Both the position numbers and the translations under genes were made by a program. Of a stretch of DNA of 64,000 bases, positions 17,079 to 25,497 are shown one piece after another. Numbering within the stretch: position 1 is the first letter of the stretch; every line of letters starts with the position of its first letter. The notes below the pieces were generated by a model. It had not been told where the DNA came from. It ran no database searches and was given only the letters and a program-made list of their open reading frames with translations. Source of the stretch: Nocardiopsis dassonvillei_B (lineage in GTDB: Bacteria; Actinomycetota; Actinomycetes; Streptosporangiales; Streptosporangiaceae); assembly GCF_964273065.1 (NCBI RefSeq), contig NZ_OZ186815.1, positions 5,084,001 through 5,148,000 of the forward strand. The letters run 5' to 3'.

Positions 17079-18320
17079 TCACCTCCCGTCGGCCCTGCCG
17101 AGCGGTCGCCAGGCCGCCACCGCCAGCACCCCCACCGCGGCCGACGCCACCAGGAAGGGCGCCAGCAGCCCCAGGGCTCCGGCCAGTACCCCGCCGAGGA
17201 CCGCCCCCAGCGCCGCCCCGCCCAGGTCGGCCCACCGGTACACCCCGGACACCCGGCCCAGCAGGCCGTCGGGCGTCGCCGTCTGGCGCACCGTCACCGC
17301 CGCGGTCCCCCACACCACGGCGTGCACACCGAACACCGACATGACCGCGCCGGCGGCCCAGGGGTTCTCGACCAGGGCCAGCACCAGGTACGTCGCCGCC
17401 TCCAGCACCAGACCCCAGCGCAGCAGGAACGCCCGCCCCACCCGGGGCTCCAGGAACCCGTACAGCCGGGAGCCCGCCACACCGCCGACCGCGCCCGCCG
17501 CGATGAACAGGCCGAACCCGGCCTCGGACAGCCCCAGGTGCTCACGGGCGTACAGCACCCAGACCGAGAACACCCCCACCCCGGTCAGGTTCATGACGAG
17601 GATGCAGGCGGTCAGCGTCCGCAGCACCGGGACGCCCCGGACGAACGCCAGGCCCCGGACGGTGTCCGCCCACAGGCCGCCGCCGTCCGCGCGCCCCGGC
17701 TCCGGGGGCAGGGCCCGGGACCGCACCGCCAGGCGCAGCACGACCAGCCCGGCCACCCCGTAGGCGAGGGCGTCGAACCCGAACGGCAGCGCCCACAGCG
17801 CGGCGAACATCAACGCGCCCAGCGGCGGGCCCAGCAGCTGGTTGTTGAGCGAGAACGTCAGAGCCAACCGGGCGTTGGCCCGCCCCAGCAGCTCCCGGGG
17901 GACCACCGAGGGCACCAGCGCGCCGTAGGCGGAGTCGGCCAGGGCCTCGCCCGCCCCGAGCGCGAACACCGCGGCGTAGATCCACCAGAGGTGGAGGCCG
18001 CCGCCGAGCAGGGCCAGGGCCAGCAGGGCGAGCACCGCGCCCCGGGCCAGGTCGGCGGCGACCAGCACGGAACGCCGGGGGAGCCGGTCGACCAGGGTTC
18101 CGGCGAACGGCGAGAACAGCAGGTGCGGCGCGGTCTGCACGGCCGCGGCGCCCGCCACGGCCAGGGGTGAGGGTGCCACGGAGGCGACGAGCAGGGGGCC
18201 TGCGGCCAGCAGCGCGCCGTCACCGAGGTTGGTCAGGGCGGACGCCCACCACAGGAGGGTGAAGTCGCGGCCCAGGGGAGGGCGCCCGCCGCGCCTGCGG
18301 CGGAACGGGGACGAGGACAC
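17079..18320 (-). CDS. MFS transporter (EntS/MefA-like)
   Basis: 413-residue, 12-helix exporter. The opening LLWWASALTNLGDGALLAAGPLL, DRLPRRSVLVAADLARG in loop 2-3 and SLNNQLLGPPLGALMF in the fourth-fifth helices are typical of MFS_3 drug/siderophore exporters. The GTG start at 18320 has GGGAG 5 nt upstream; the longer frame to 18707 runs through the leader and is not coding-like. A 21-codon ORF and a perfect 28-nt palindrome precede it, suggesting attenuation. An 8-bp inverted repeat lies 28 bp after its stop. Substrate unknown. Confidence 0.88.
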   Translation of the reverse strand: MSSSPFRRRRGGRPPLGRDFTLLWWASALTNLGDGALLAAGPLLVASVAPSPLAVAGAAAVQTAPHLLFSPFAGTLVDRLPRRSVLVAADLARGAVLALLALALLGGGLHLWWIYAAVFALGAGEALADSAYGALVPSVVPRELLGRANARLALTFSLNNQLLGPPLGALMFAALWALPFGFDALAYGVAGLVVLRLAVRSRALPPEPGRADGGGLWADTVRGLAFVRGVPVLRTLTACILVMNLTGVGVFSVWVLYAREHLGLSEAGFGLFIAAGAVGGVAGSRLYGFLEPRVGRAFLLRWGLVLEAATYLVLALVENPWAAGAVMSVFGVHAVVWGTAAVTVRQTATPDGLLGRVSGVYRWADLGGAALGAVLGGVLAGALGLLAPFLVASAAVGVLAVAAWRPLGRADGR

Positions 18321-18412
18321 GGGAACTCCCGGAAGCACGAGAAGGAAGGAGGGAAGTGCACGTCCGCGCCTCCCGCCCGACCGTGTCCGGGAACACCGGG
18401 CACCACGGACCG

Positions 18413-18440
18413 CCGGCGCACCCCGGCCGGGGTGCGCCGG
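18413..18440 (-). promoter_or_regulatory. 28-nt perfect palindrome in MFS leader (attenuator candidate)
   Basis: Arms CCGGCGCACCCC and GGGGTGCGCCGG flank GGCC. As RNA this is a 12-bp stem with a tetraloop, 16 nt after the stop of a short upstream ORF and 92 nt before the MFS start. Position and strength fit a terminator relieved by ribosome stalling. Confidence 0.6.
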
Positions 18441-18456
18441 TCGCGGCCCGGGGCCG

Positions 18457-18522
18457 TCAGCGCTCGGCCGGCTTCCCGGTCGCGGGGGTGCGGGGGGCGT
18501 GTCGCCCGGAGCTCTCGTGCAT
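18457..18522 (-). CDS. Putative 21-residue leader peptide upstream of MFS exporter
   Basis: Begins MHESSGRHAP and ends KPAER before TGA. GAAGGG lies 5 nt before the ATG. It is basic and Pro/Thr-rich, with no signal sequence. Its only support is the ribosome site, the tight ORF and the stem-loop immediately downstream, as in antibiotic-responsive leaders. Confidence 0.45.
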   Translation of the reverse strand: MHESSGRHAPRTPATGKPAER

Positions 18523-18625
18523 GGTGTCCCTTCGGTCCGTGTGCCGTCACCGCACCGTAGACCGGGCGGCCGCCGCGGGTCGACGGATTTTTCGGAGCGC
18601 TGTGTTTCCGGATGGATCCGGTGGG

Positions 18626-18651
18626 TAACAATGGGCGTGGGAGCGCTCCCC
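18626..18651 (+). promoter_or_regulatory. LPMO promoter -10 with CelR/CebR-type operator
   Basis: TAACAA (18626-18631) is followed 7 nt later by TGGGAGCGCTCCCC (18638-18651), which differs from the CelR box only in its last base. The operator falls over the expected transcription start, the classic repressor position. No strong -35 is seen. Confidence 0.75.
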
Positions 18652-18688
18652 GTCGCGCGGCCGCACGGCCGAGACCGACGGAGACGCA

Positions 18689-19363
18689 ATGAACGAGAAC
18701 ACCGCACCGACCGCCCCCCGCCTCACCCCGGCGGCCCGGGCCCTCACCCTGGCGGCACTGCCCCTGCTCGCCCTGACCGCCACGGCCGCCCCCGCCTCCG
18801 CGCACGGCTCCGTGGTCGACCCCGCCTCCCGCAACTACGGCTGCTTCGAGCGCTGGGGCGACGACCACCTCAACCCGGGCATGGCGCAGGAAGACCCCAT
18901 GTGCTGGCAGGCGTGGCAGGACAACCCCAACGCCATGTGGAACTGGAACGGCCTGTACCGCGACAACGTCGGAGGCGACCACCGGGGCCAGGTGCCCGAC
19001 GGCACCCTGTGCAGCGGCGGCAACACCGAGGGCGGACGCTACGACTCCCTCGACACCCCCGGCGACTGGGTCACCACCCCCGTCGGCGACGACTTCACCA
19101 TCCACCTCTACGACCAGGCGTCGCACGGGGCGGACTACTTCCAGGTGTACGTCACCCGCGAGGGATTCGACCCGACCACGCAGGCCCCCGGCTGGAACGA
19201 CCTGGAACTGGTCGAGCAGACCGGCCAGTACCCGCCCGGCAACGACTACCTGATCGACGTCAGCACCTCGGGTTACACCGGCCACCACATCGTGTACACG
19301 ATCTGGAAGGCCTCCCACCAGGACCAGGTGTACTACCTGTGCAGCGACGTGGACTTCGGGTGA
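18689..19363 (+). CDS. Secreted AA10 lytic polysaccharide monooxygenase (Thermobifida E7-like)
   Basis: 224-residue copper enzyme that oxidatively cleaves crystalline polysaccharide outside the cell. A signal peptide ends at AAPASA-H39, leaving His39 as the mature N-terminus of the histidine brace; the second brace His is H146 in YDQASHGADYF. Long blocks such as EDPMCWQAWQDNPNAMWNWN and IWKASHxDQ...YYLCSDV match Thermobifida fusca TfLPMO10A (E7), a single-domain enzyme of the same size active on cellulose/chitin. No binding module is present. GGAG precedes the ATG. The CelR-type box in the promoter indicates cello-oligosaccharide induction. Confidence 0.95.
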   Translation: MNENTAPTAPRLTPAARALTLAALPLLALTATAAPASAHGSVVDPASRNYGCFERWGDDHLNPGMAQEDPMCWQAWQDNPNAMWNWNGLYRDNVGGDHRGQVPDGTLCSGGNTEGGRYDSLDTPGDWVTTPVGDDFTIHLYDQASHGADYFQVYVTREGFDPTTQAPGWNDLELVEQTGQYPPGNDYLIDVSTSGYTGHHIVYTIWKASHQDQVYYLCSDVDFG

Positions 19364-19405
19364 CCCCCTCCGCCCGGGCCGGGGGCCTGTGAACCCCGTC
19401 CCGGA

Positions 19406-19443
19406 GGCGGCCCGCCGGGTCCCGGAACGCCCGGCGGGCCGCC
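19406..19443. terminator. Stem-loop between convergent LPMO and response regulator
   Basis: Perfect 14-bp stem (19406-19419 with 19430-19443) and a 10-nt loop, ending two bases before the response regulator stop. Confidence 0.8.
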
Positions 19444-19444
19444 C

Positions 19445-20077
19445 TCAGGCGCCCAGGTGGCGAAGGATGGCCAATACCCGGCGGTTGTACCCGGGGGCCG
19501 CGGCCAGCCCGAACTTCTCGAAGATCGCGTTGGCGTGCTTCTCCACCGCGCTCACCGACACGAACAGCCGCCCGGCGATCGCCGGGTTGGTGTGCCCCTG
19601 CGCCATCAGCTCCAGCACCTCGCGCTCCCGGCCGGTCAGCCCGTCCCCCTCGCCCCCCGCCAGCAGCTGCCTCACCACCTCCGGGTCGAAGGCCGCCCCG
19701 CCCGACCCCACCCGCTCCAGCGCGTCGAGGAAGCCGTCCACCTCCATCACCCGGTCCTTGAGCAGGTAGCCGACCCCGCCGGTGTTCTCGGTGAACAGCC
19801 GGGTCGCGTACCGCCGCTCCACGTACTGGGACAGCACCAGCACCCCGATCCCGGGGCGCTCCCGGCGCAGCCGCACCGCCGCACGCAGCCCCTCGTCGGT
19901 GTGGGCGGGCGGCATGCGCACGTCCGCCACGACCACGTCGGGCTCCTCCTCGGCGACCGCCGCGAGCAGCGCCTCGGCGTCCCCGACGGCGGCGAGGACC
20001 CGATGGCCCTCGTCCTCCAGCAGCCGCACCAGGCCCTCGCGCAGCAGCGCCGAATCCTCGGCCACGATCACCCGCAC
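19445..20077 (-). CDS. NarL/LuxR-type response regulator
   Basis: 210-residue DNA-binding regulator. The receiver has the acidic pair at D8, phospho-acceptor D52 in VVVADVRMPP and the conserved Lys in GYLLKDRV near 105. The C-terminal LuxR HTH (LTGREREVLELMAQGHTN through SAVEKHANAIFEKF) spans about 148-205. The GTG start at 20077 overlaps the end of the histidine kinase gene by 10 nt, so the two are translationally coupled. Targets are not evident; the divergent Lnt-like gene is one candidate. Confidence 0.93.
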   Translation of the reverse strand: MRVIVAEDSALLREGLVRLLEDEGHRVLAAVGDAEALLAAVAEEEPDVVVADVRMPPAHTDEGLRAAVRLRRERPGIGVLVLSQYVERRYATRLFTENTGGVGYLLKDRVMEVDGFLDALERVGSGGAAFDPEVVRQLLAGGEGDGLTGREREVLELMAQGHTNPAIAGRLFVSVSAVEKHANAIFEKFGLAAAPGYNRRVLAILRHLGA

Positions 20078-21183
20078 GGCAGTACCGCCGCCACCGTCGT
20101 CGGCCCGCCGACCGGGCTGTCCACGGTCAGGCGGCCGTCCAGCGCGCCCACCCGGCCCGCCAGGCCGGACAGCCCCGTCCCCGACGGGTCGGCCCCGCCC
20201 GCCCCGTCGTCGCGCACCCGGACCGCCACCGCGTTCCCCTCCCTCTCGACGCGCACGTCCACCCGGGTGGCCCCGGCGTGCTTGACCGTGTTGGTGACCG
20301 CCTCGGCCACCACGAAATAGGCCGCGGTCTCCACCGCCGGGGGGATCCCCGCCACAGGACCGCAGGACACCCGGACCGGCAGCTCCGACCGGGCGGCCAG
20401 CCCGTCCAGGGCCGCCGCCAGACCGGACTCGGCCAGCACCGCCGGGTACACCCGCCAGGCGACCTCCTTGAGGTCGCGGATCGCGTTGCCCACCTCCCGG
20501 TGGGCCTGCTCCACCAGCTCCCGGCCGCGCGCCGTGCCGGGGTCGCGACGGGCCCGGCCCAGGGCCATGCCCACCAGGACCAGCCGCTGCTGCAGACCGT
20601 CGTGCAGGTCGCGTTCGATCCGGCGGCGCTCCCGGTCCACCGCGGTGACCACCCCGGCCCGGGACGCGGTGAGCTCGGCGACCCGCTCCTCCAGCAGGTC
20701 CCGGCGACTGGGGCCCAGCAGACGGCGCGCGATCCAGCGCTCGGTGCCCACCAGCCCCACGATCCCCTGCACACTCAGGTACACCAGAGCCAGCCCGAAC
20801 GGGACGATCCCGAGCGGATTGCCGTCCAGCACGGGCAACGGGGAGAGGGCGAGGTAGAACCCGGCCGGGAGGAAGAACCCCAGCACCAGCCCGCCGAACA
20901 GCCCGACCGGGCAGCGCACCGCCAGATACGCCAGCACGCGCAGCGGGCCGGGCTCCCCGACGATCTCGATGCCGAACAGGGCGGCCAGCCGCCACCGCTC
21001 CACCCTCTCCAGCGGCCGCAGTACCCGGCCCAGCAGCAGCCGCCCCCGGCCCGTGGCGGCCAGCGGCAGCAGGAACAGCACCGGTGCCAGCACCGCGGCC
21101 TCCGCCGCCGCGGACAGCCCGCCCAGTGCGGTGCCCGCCGCGGCCCGCGCCCAGACGCGCGCCGACCGGTCCTCGCCCCCCAT
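20068..21183 (-). CDS. NarL-family sensor histidine kinase
   Basis: 371-residue membrane kinase. The first 155 residues hold about four hydrophobic segments with no large extracellular loop, so the signal is probably sensed at or in the membrane. The HisKA_3 phospho-acceptor is H194 in IERDLHDGLQQR; the HATPase domain shows VAEAVTNTVKHAGAT and DDGAGGADPSGTGLSGL. It pairs with the overlapping response regulator. It is divergent from the Lnt-like gene across 187 bp. Confidence 0.92.
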   Translation of the reverse strand: MGGEDRSARVWARAAAGTALGGLSAAAEAAVLAPVLFLLPLAATGRGRLLLGRVLRPLERVERWRLAALFGIEIVGEPGPLRVLAYLAVRCPVGLFGGLVLGFFLPAGFYLALSPLPVLDGNPLGIVPFGLALVYLSVQGIVGLVGTERWIARRLLGPSRRDLLEERVAELTASRAGVVTAVDRERRRIERDLHDGLQQRLVLVGMALGRARRDPGTARGRELVEQAHREVGNAIRDLKEVAWRVYPAVLAESGLAAALDGLAARSELPVRVSCGPVAGIPPAVETAAYFVVAEAVTNTVKHAGATRVDVRVEREGNAVAVRVRDDGAGGADPSGTGLSGLAGRVGALDGRLTVDSPVGGPTTVAAVLPCG

Positions 21184-21370
21184 GTATCCCCCTCGCTGCC
21201 GCTCCTACGGAAGGTAGCGGCCCCCGGCCGCAGCCGGTACTGCGGAACACCGCAGTCCCCGCCGAGGGATCCCGTACGGACCCGGCGGAATCCCCCATGG
21301 GAGCGGGGGAGCGCACGGCGTAGCGTTCTTCTCGCCCCGGCCGGGCTCCGAATCCATCCACTCCGAAGGG

Positions 21371-22891
21371 ATGTCCGTGGACGACACGACCGTGCGCCGC
21401 GCGACCCTGTGGGCCGCCGGGACCCTCCTGTCCGTGTTCGCCATGCAGGCGGCCTGGGACATCGCCCTGCTCGCCTGGCTCTTCCCCGTCCTGCTGCTCC
21501 GCTTCACCCGCTCGGTCCGGCCCCTGGCCGCGTTCGGCGGCGCCCTGGCCTCCACCACCGTCTCCACGACGGCCTGGCTGGCCCTTGCCGACCTGTTGTC
21601 CCCGGCCCTCCTCCCCCTCGGACTGCTCCTCGCCCTGTTCCACACGGTTCCCTACGCGGTGGACCGGCTCCTGTACCAGCGGATCGGCCGGTGGGCGAGC
21701 GCGGCCTTCCCCGCCGCCGTGGTCGCGGTGGAGTTCGGGGTGGCCTCGGCCACGCCCTTCGGCACGATCCAGGGCGTCCTGGGTGCCACCCAGGCGGAGA
21801 ACACCGCGCTGATCCAGCTGGCGTCGGTGACGGGGGTGTACGGGGTGAGCTTCCTGGTCGCCTGGACGGCTTCGGCCGCCGCGCTCGTGTGGGAGCGGGG
21901 CGCGGGGGACCGCCCGGCCCGGAACGCGGTGGTCGCCGCCGTCGCGGCCGTCGCCGCGGTCACCGTGCTGGGCGGGGCGCGTCTGGTGTTCACCCCGCCG
22001 GCCGCGGACACGGTGCGCGTCGCGGGGGTGAGCGCCTCCCGCGCGGCCTGGGAGCAGATCCGCCCGACCTTCCGCGAGTACGACTCGCTGGAGGCGATCC
22101 TGGCCGCCGACCGCGCCGAGATGCGTTCGCGCTTCGCGGCCGTCAACGACGACCTCCTCGCCTCCACCGAGCGCGAGGCAGAGGCGGGCGCCGAGGTGGT
22201 GGTCTGGGCGGAGTCGGCCGCCTTCACCCTGGAGGCCGACCGCGACCTGCTGGTGGAGGACATCGCCCGGGCCGCCCGGCGGCACGGGATCCACGTGAAC
22301 GCCGGGATGTCGGTCTACACGGAGGAGGCGCCGCACCTGCGCAATCAGATGGTCCTCGTCGGCCCCGACGGGTCCGTGCTGTGGACCTACGACAAGAGCC
22401 ACCCCATCCCGGTGCTGGAACCGTACGAGCCCGGCGACGGCCGCGTGCCCGTGGTGGACACGCCCGCCGGGCGGCTGGCCACGGTCATCTGCTACGACGG
22501 GGACTTCCCGGGCACGGTCCGGCAGGCGGGGACCGCGGGTGCGGACATCCTGCTGATCGGTGCCAACACCTGGGAGGGGATCAAGGAGATGCACGCGCGC
22601 AACGCGGTGTTCCGCGCCGTGGAGAACGGGGTGTCGCTGGTCCGGCAGGCGAGCCGGGGCCGGTCCAACGCGGTCGACCCGCTCGGGCGGACCCTGGCGA
22701 CGGTGGACTACTACTCCACCGGCCGGCAGATCCTGGTGGCCGACGTCCCCCGCGCGGGCACCGCCACGGTCTACGCACGGACGGGAGACGTGTTCGCGTG
22801 GCTGTGCGCCGCGGCCCTGCTCCCCCTGGCCGCCGGGGCGGCGGTGCACCGCCGCCCCGGCGGGCGCGGGGTCAGGCCTCCCCGCCGGTGA
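21371..22891 (+). CDS. lnt: Apolipoprotein N-acyltransferase (Lnt) family protein
   Basis: 506 residues: about 6 N-terminal helices (1-205) and a periplasmic-facing nitrilase domain (215-470) with the catalytic triad E281 (WAESA), K342 (YDKSHPIP) and C374 (VICYDGDFP). It would transfer a fatty acid to the N-terminal Cys of lipoproteins. No polyprenol-phosphate mannose synthase (Ppm1) is fused. The ATG at 21371 has GAAGGG directly abutting it; the GTG two codons later has better spacing and may be the real start. It overlaps the convergent repeat-protein gene by 20 bp. Confidence 0.85.
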   Translation: MSVDDTTVRRATLWAAGTLLSVFAMQAAWDIALLAWLFPVLLLRFTRSVRPLAAFGGALASTTVSTTAWLALADLLSPALLPLGLLLALFHTVPYAVDRLLYQRIGRWASAAFPAAVVAVEFGVASATPFGTIQGVLGATQAENTALIQLASVTGVYGVSFLVAWTASAAALVWERGAGDRPARNAVVAAVAAVAAVTVLGGARLVFTPPAADTVRVAGVSASRAAWEQIRPTFREYDSLEAILAADRAEMRSRFAAVNDDLLASTEREAEAGAEVVVWAESAAFTLEADRDLLVEDIARAARRHGIHVNAGMSVYTEEAPHLRNQMVLVGPDGSVLWTYDKSHPIPVLEPYEPGDGRVPVVDTPAGRLATVICYDGDFPGTVRQAGTAGADILLIGANTWEGIKEMHARNAVFRAVENGVSLVRQASRGRSNAVDPLGRTLATVDYYSTGRQILVADVPRAGTATVYARTGDVFAWLCAAALLPLAAGAAVHRRPGGRGVRPPRR

Positions 22892-23291
22892 GGCGGTCGC
22901 GGGCGGCGTCGGTGACGGCGCCGCCGGGGTCCTCCGCGAACCCGCCGACGGCGTCGGCCTGCTCCTGGAAGCCCTGGGCGGTCTCGGAGGCCTCGCCGAA
23001 CGCCGCTTCTCCGTAGCCCTGGGCGGCCTCGGTCATCCCGCCCATGGCGGCTTCCCCGTACCCCTGGGCGGCTTCGGCCGCACCGCCGAAGGCTGCTTCC
23101 CCGTAGCCCTGGGCGGCCTCGGTCACCCCACCGAAGGCGGCTTCCCCGTACCCCTGGGCCGTTTCGGCCGCACCGCCGAAGGACTCCCCGTAGCCCTGGG
23201 CGGTCTCGCCCAGGCCGGCGGCACCCTGGACCGCCTCCTCGGCGGCCCCGCCGAAGAGGCCCCTGAACCACTCCACAACACCGTCGAACAT
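22872..23291 (-). CDS. Small protein with tandem 15-residue repeats
   Basis: 139 residues, unrecognised. After MFDGVVEWFRGLFGG, an amphipathic start, come five units like EAAQGYGEAAFGGAA (residues 29-102), then a degenerate unit and an acidic tail. The repeat is rich in Ala, Gly, Glu, Gln and one aromatic pair and has no signal peptide. AAGGAG lies 9 nt before the ATG. The DNA repeat is a 45-bp minisatellite. The composition suggests an elongated helical or stress-type protein, but no function is claimed. Confidence 0.75.
   Translation of the reverse strand: MFDGVVEWFRGLFGGAAEEAVQGAAGLGETAQGYGESFGGAAETAQGYGEAAFGGVTEAAQGYGEAAFGGAAEAAQGYGEAAMGGMTEAAQGYGEAAFGEASETAQGFQEQADAVGGFAEDPGGAVTDAARDRLTGGEA
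22986..23207 (-). repeat. 45-bp coding minisatellite, about five units
   Basis: In-frame tandem repeat encoding E-x-AQGYGE-xx-FGG-xx. Units are highly similar at DNA level (CCCTGGGCGGC... recurs every 45 bp on the plus strand), one being a codon shorter, so copy number probably varies between strains. Confidence 0.85.
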
Positions 23292-23520
23292 CGTCGCGCA
23301 CTCCTTCTGGTCCCCTGACCCGTACCCGTGTGCCCTACCCGGGCCGTATAAACCGTGGGTAAGGGGAGGATGCGTCGGGTGATCGCTCCGGGGCGGCGCG
23401 GGTCCCACGGGGCGGCCGCGTCCGCCGGGCGCCCGGCCGCCCGCCGGACCGGGGGCGGGCCGTAGGGTGGGCGCCACGGCACCGCCGACCGGGCGGCGCC
23501 CCGCCCCCGGAGGAGTGAGC

Positions 23521-24303
23521 ATGTCCGGTGCCGACCCCTCGGCCCTGGTCGACGCCCTGGTCGCATGGGCCCGGCCGCGCCCCTGGATCGACTGGGTCAA
23601 CCTGGGCGGATCCCTCGGGCGCGGCGCGGGCGACGCCCTCTCGGACGTGGACGCGGGACTCGGGCTGGCCGAAGGGGAGCCCTTCGACCGGCGGCGGGAC
23701 GAGGTGCTCGCCGGGGCGCGCGGGTTCGCCCCCGTGGCCGCCGACCTCGTCCAGGCCTGGGACTCCGGCTCCTCACACCTCATCGTCGCCTACGCGGACG
23801 GGCGCCAGCTCTCCCTGGTCGTGGCGCCCGCGGACGGCCGCACCGGACTGCCCCCGCAGACCACCGCCCTGCTGGACCGCTCGGGCCGCTTCGGGCGGAA
23901 CCTCCCCCCGCAGCGGTGGGACCCCGACACCGCCACCCTCGGCGAGTGGGCCTTCCTGGCCTGGATCGCGGTGGGCGACGCAGCCCGGCACACCGCGCGG
24001 GGCTCCTCCTGGCGGGCCCTGCACTCCCTGACCGAGGGCCGCGACCTGCTCTGGCGCCTGTGGGCGGCGCACCGGGGGCTGGTGTTCCCGGCGTTCGGCG
24101 TCGTCACGGTGCAGAACGCCGGCGACCCCGGCCCGCCCGGGATCGAGCGCACCCATCCGGTGTCCCTGGCCGCGGCCGACCTCGCGGCCGCGGTGCGCGC
24201 CCTGGCCGACCTGCTGGGGCGGGTCGCCGCGCCCGCACCGGACGGCCTGGTATCGGTGGTGCGGAGCCGGGTGGACGCGCTGCCGCCGGACGGAGGGCGG
24301 TGA
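23521..24303 (+). CDS. Nucleotidyltransferase-like protein
   Basis: 260 residues. NLGGSLGRGAGDALSDVDAGLGL near residue 24 is a GS-x-DxD nucleotidyltransferase core, here DVDAG. The C-terminal half is helical (LTEGRDLLWRLWAAHRGLVFPAFG), similar in layout to aminoglycoside 6-adenylyltransferase-type proteins. The second DxD acid is less clear, so activity is uncertain. The ATG has GGAGGAG upstream; an earlier in-frame ATG at 23467 lacks one. It converges on the ArsR-type gene. Confidence 0.7.
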   Translation: MSGADPSALVDALVAWARPRPWIDWVNLGGSLGRGAGDALSDVDAGLGLAEGEPFDRRRDEVLAGARGFAPVAADLVQAWDSGSSHLIVAYADGRQLSLVVAPADGRTGLPPQTTALLDRSGRFGRNLPPQRWDPDTATLGEWAFLAWIAVGDAARHTARGSSWRALHSLTEGRDLLWRLWAAHRGLVFPAFGVVTVQNAGDPGPPGIERTHPVSLAAADLAAAVRALADLLGRVAAPAPDGLVSVVRSRVDALPPDGGR

Positions 24304-24353
24304 GGGCCCGGCCGGCTCAGGGGCCCGTTCGGAAGCCGTGGGGCCCGCCCGGC

Positions 24354-25388
24354 CTAACGGCCTCTTTCGACGGCTTCCCCGCCGGGTCCGTTCCGTGCGG
24401 GGTCGGCGGCCAGGACCAGGGTGTCGCCCGCGGGGGTCCGGATGTAGAACACCCGCCGCCCCACCCGCCACGACCGCACCAGCCCCGCCGCCCGCAGCAC
24501 CGACAGGTGCTCCGACACGGTGGCCGGGCTCCAGCCCCGGGTCCGGGCCAGCACCGTGGTCGTCGCCGGTTCGGCCAGCTCCACCAGCAGGCGCGCTCGG
24601 GTGCCGCCCAGCAGGCGGGCCAGGGCGTCCCCGGCCGCCGGGGGGCCGTCCGCCTCCCACAGCCTGCCCACCCCGTGCACGGGGTAGATCAGCGTCGGCT
24701 GCCAGGGGGCCTCGGTCTTGGCCACGGTCTCCGGCCACATGAACACGCTGGGCATCAGCACCAGCCCCCGGCCGTCCAGCGTGCGCTCGCCCTCGGCCGG
24801 GTCGGGAAGGTGCAGCACCCGGCCCCGCCAGCGGGTGTCGGGCGCGACGGCGGCGATCACCTCCCGCAGCCCGCCCTGGGCGACGGTCCGGGCGCGCAAC
24901 GACACGTCGGCCTCCAGCAGCGCGCGGGCCCGCGGCCAGTGCGGGGCCACCAGCCCCTCCCACGCCCGGCGCAGGGCCCGGACGATCCGCTCCAGCGTCG
25001 CCGCCGGGTCGGCCAGCAGCGGCCCGGTCACCGTCCCGGGCAGGGCCCGGCGGGGGTCCAGCAGGCAGCGCTCCAGTTCCACCGCCACCCGGTCGGGCGG
25101 GGTGGCGAGCAGCACCTCCAGTTCGTCCTCCAGGTCCACGGACGGCCCCGGCGGGGGAGGGGCCAGGAAGTCGGGCGTGTAGCCGGGGCGCGGCGACAGC
25201 AGCGGCAGGGGGTCCAGACCCAGGTCGGTGCCGCTGCGCTCGCGGATCGCCGCGGGCCACAGGCGGCGCAGCGTGCCCCGGTGGGGTTCGCCGAGCAGCC
25301 GCACCGCCGCCGTGGCCTCCCACAGCGGGGAGACCGCGAAACGGCAGCGCAGCAGGTCGTCGTGGGTGAACACCAGCCGTCCCGGCAC
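24354..25388 (-). CDS. ArsR-like winged-helix regulator with long N-terminal domain (DUF5937 type)
   Basis: 344 residues. The C-terminal 75 residues form an ArsR-type winged helix (WSPATVSEHLSVLRAAGLVRSWRVGRRVFYIRT); the N-terminal 240 residues are a helical domain with FAVSPLWEATAAVRLL, the DUF5937 pattern of actinobacterial regulators. No ArsR metal-binding ELCVC is present. The GTG at 25388 is the best-placed start, but its ribosome site is weak and an upstream start is possible. It is divergent from an MFS gene, its probable target, with an inverted repeat between. Confidence 0.8.
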   Translation of the reverse strand: MPGRLVFTHDDLLRCRFAVSPLWEATAAVRLLGEPHRGTLRRLWPAAIRERSGTDLGLDPLPLLSPRPGYTPDFLAPPPPGPSVDLEDELEVLLATPPDRVAVELERCLLDPRRALPGTVTGPLLADPAATLERIVRALRRAWEGLVAPHWPRARALLEADVSLRARTVAQGGLREVIAAVAPDTRWRGRVLHLPDPAEGERTLDGRGLVLMPSVFMWPETVAKTEAPWQPTLIYPVHGVGRLWEADGPPAAGDALARLLGGTRARLLVELAEPATTTVLARTRGWSPATVSEHLSVLRAAGLVRSWRVGRRVFYIRTPAGDTLVLAADPARNGPGGEAVERGR

Positions 25389-25441
25389 CGCGGCCCCCGT
25401 TCTGCTCCCCCGTTCCGCCCGCCCCTGCGCGGACGCCACCC

Positions 25442-25457
25442 TTCGGCCACCGCCGAA
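25442..25457. promoter_or_regulatory. Candidate operator between regulator and MFS genes
   Basis: TTCGGC-CACC-GCCGAA, a 6-bp inverted repeat centred in the divergent intergenic region. Confidence 0.4.
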
Positions 25458-25497
25458 TCGTTTGAGGCTACCCCGGCAGCGGGCCGAGTCTGGGGAC

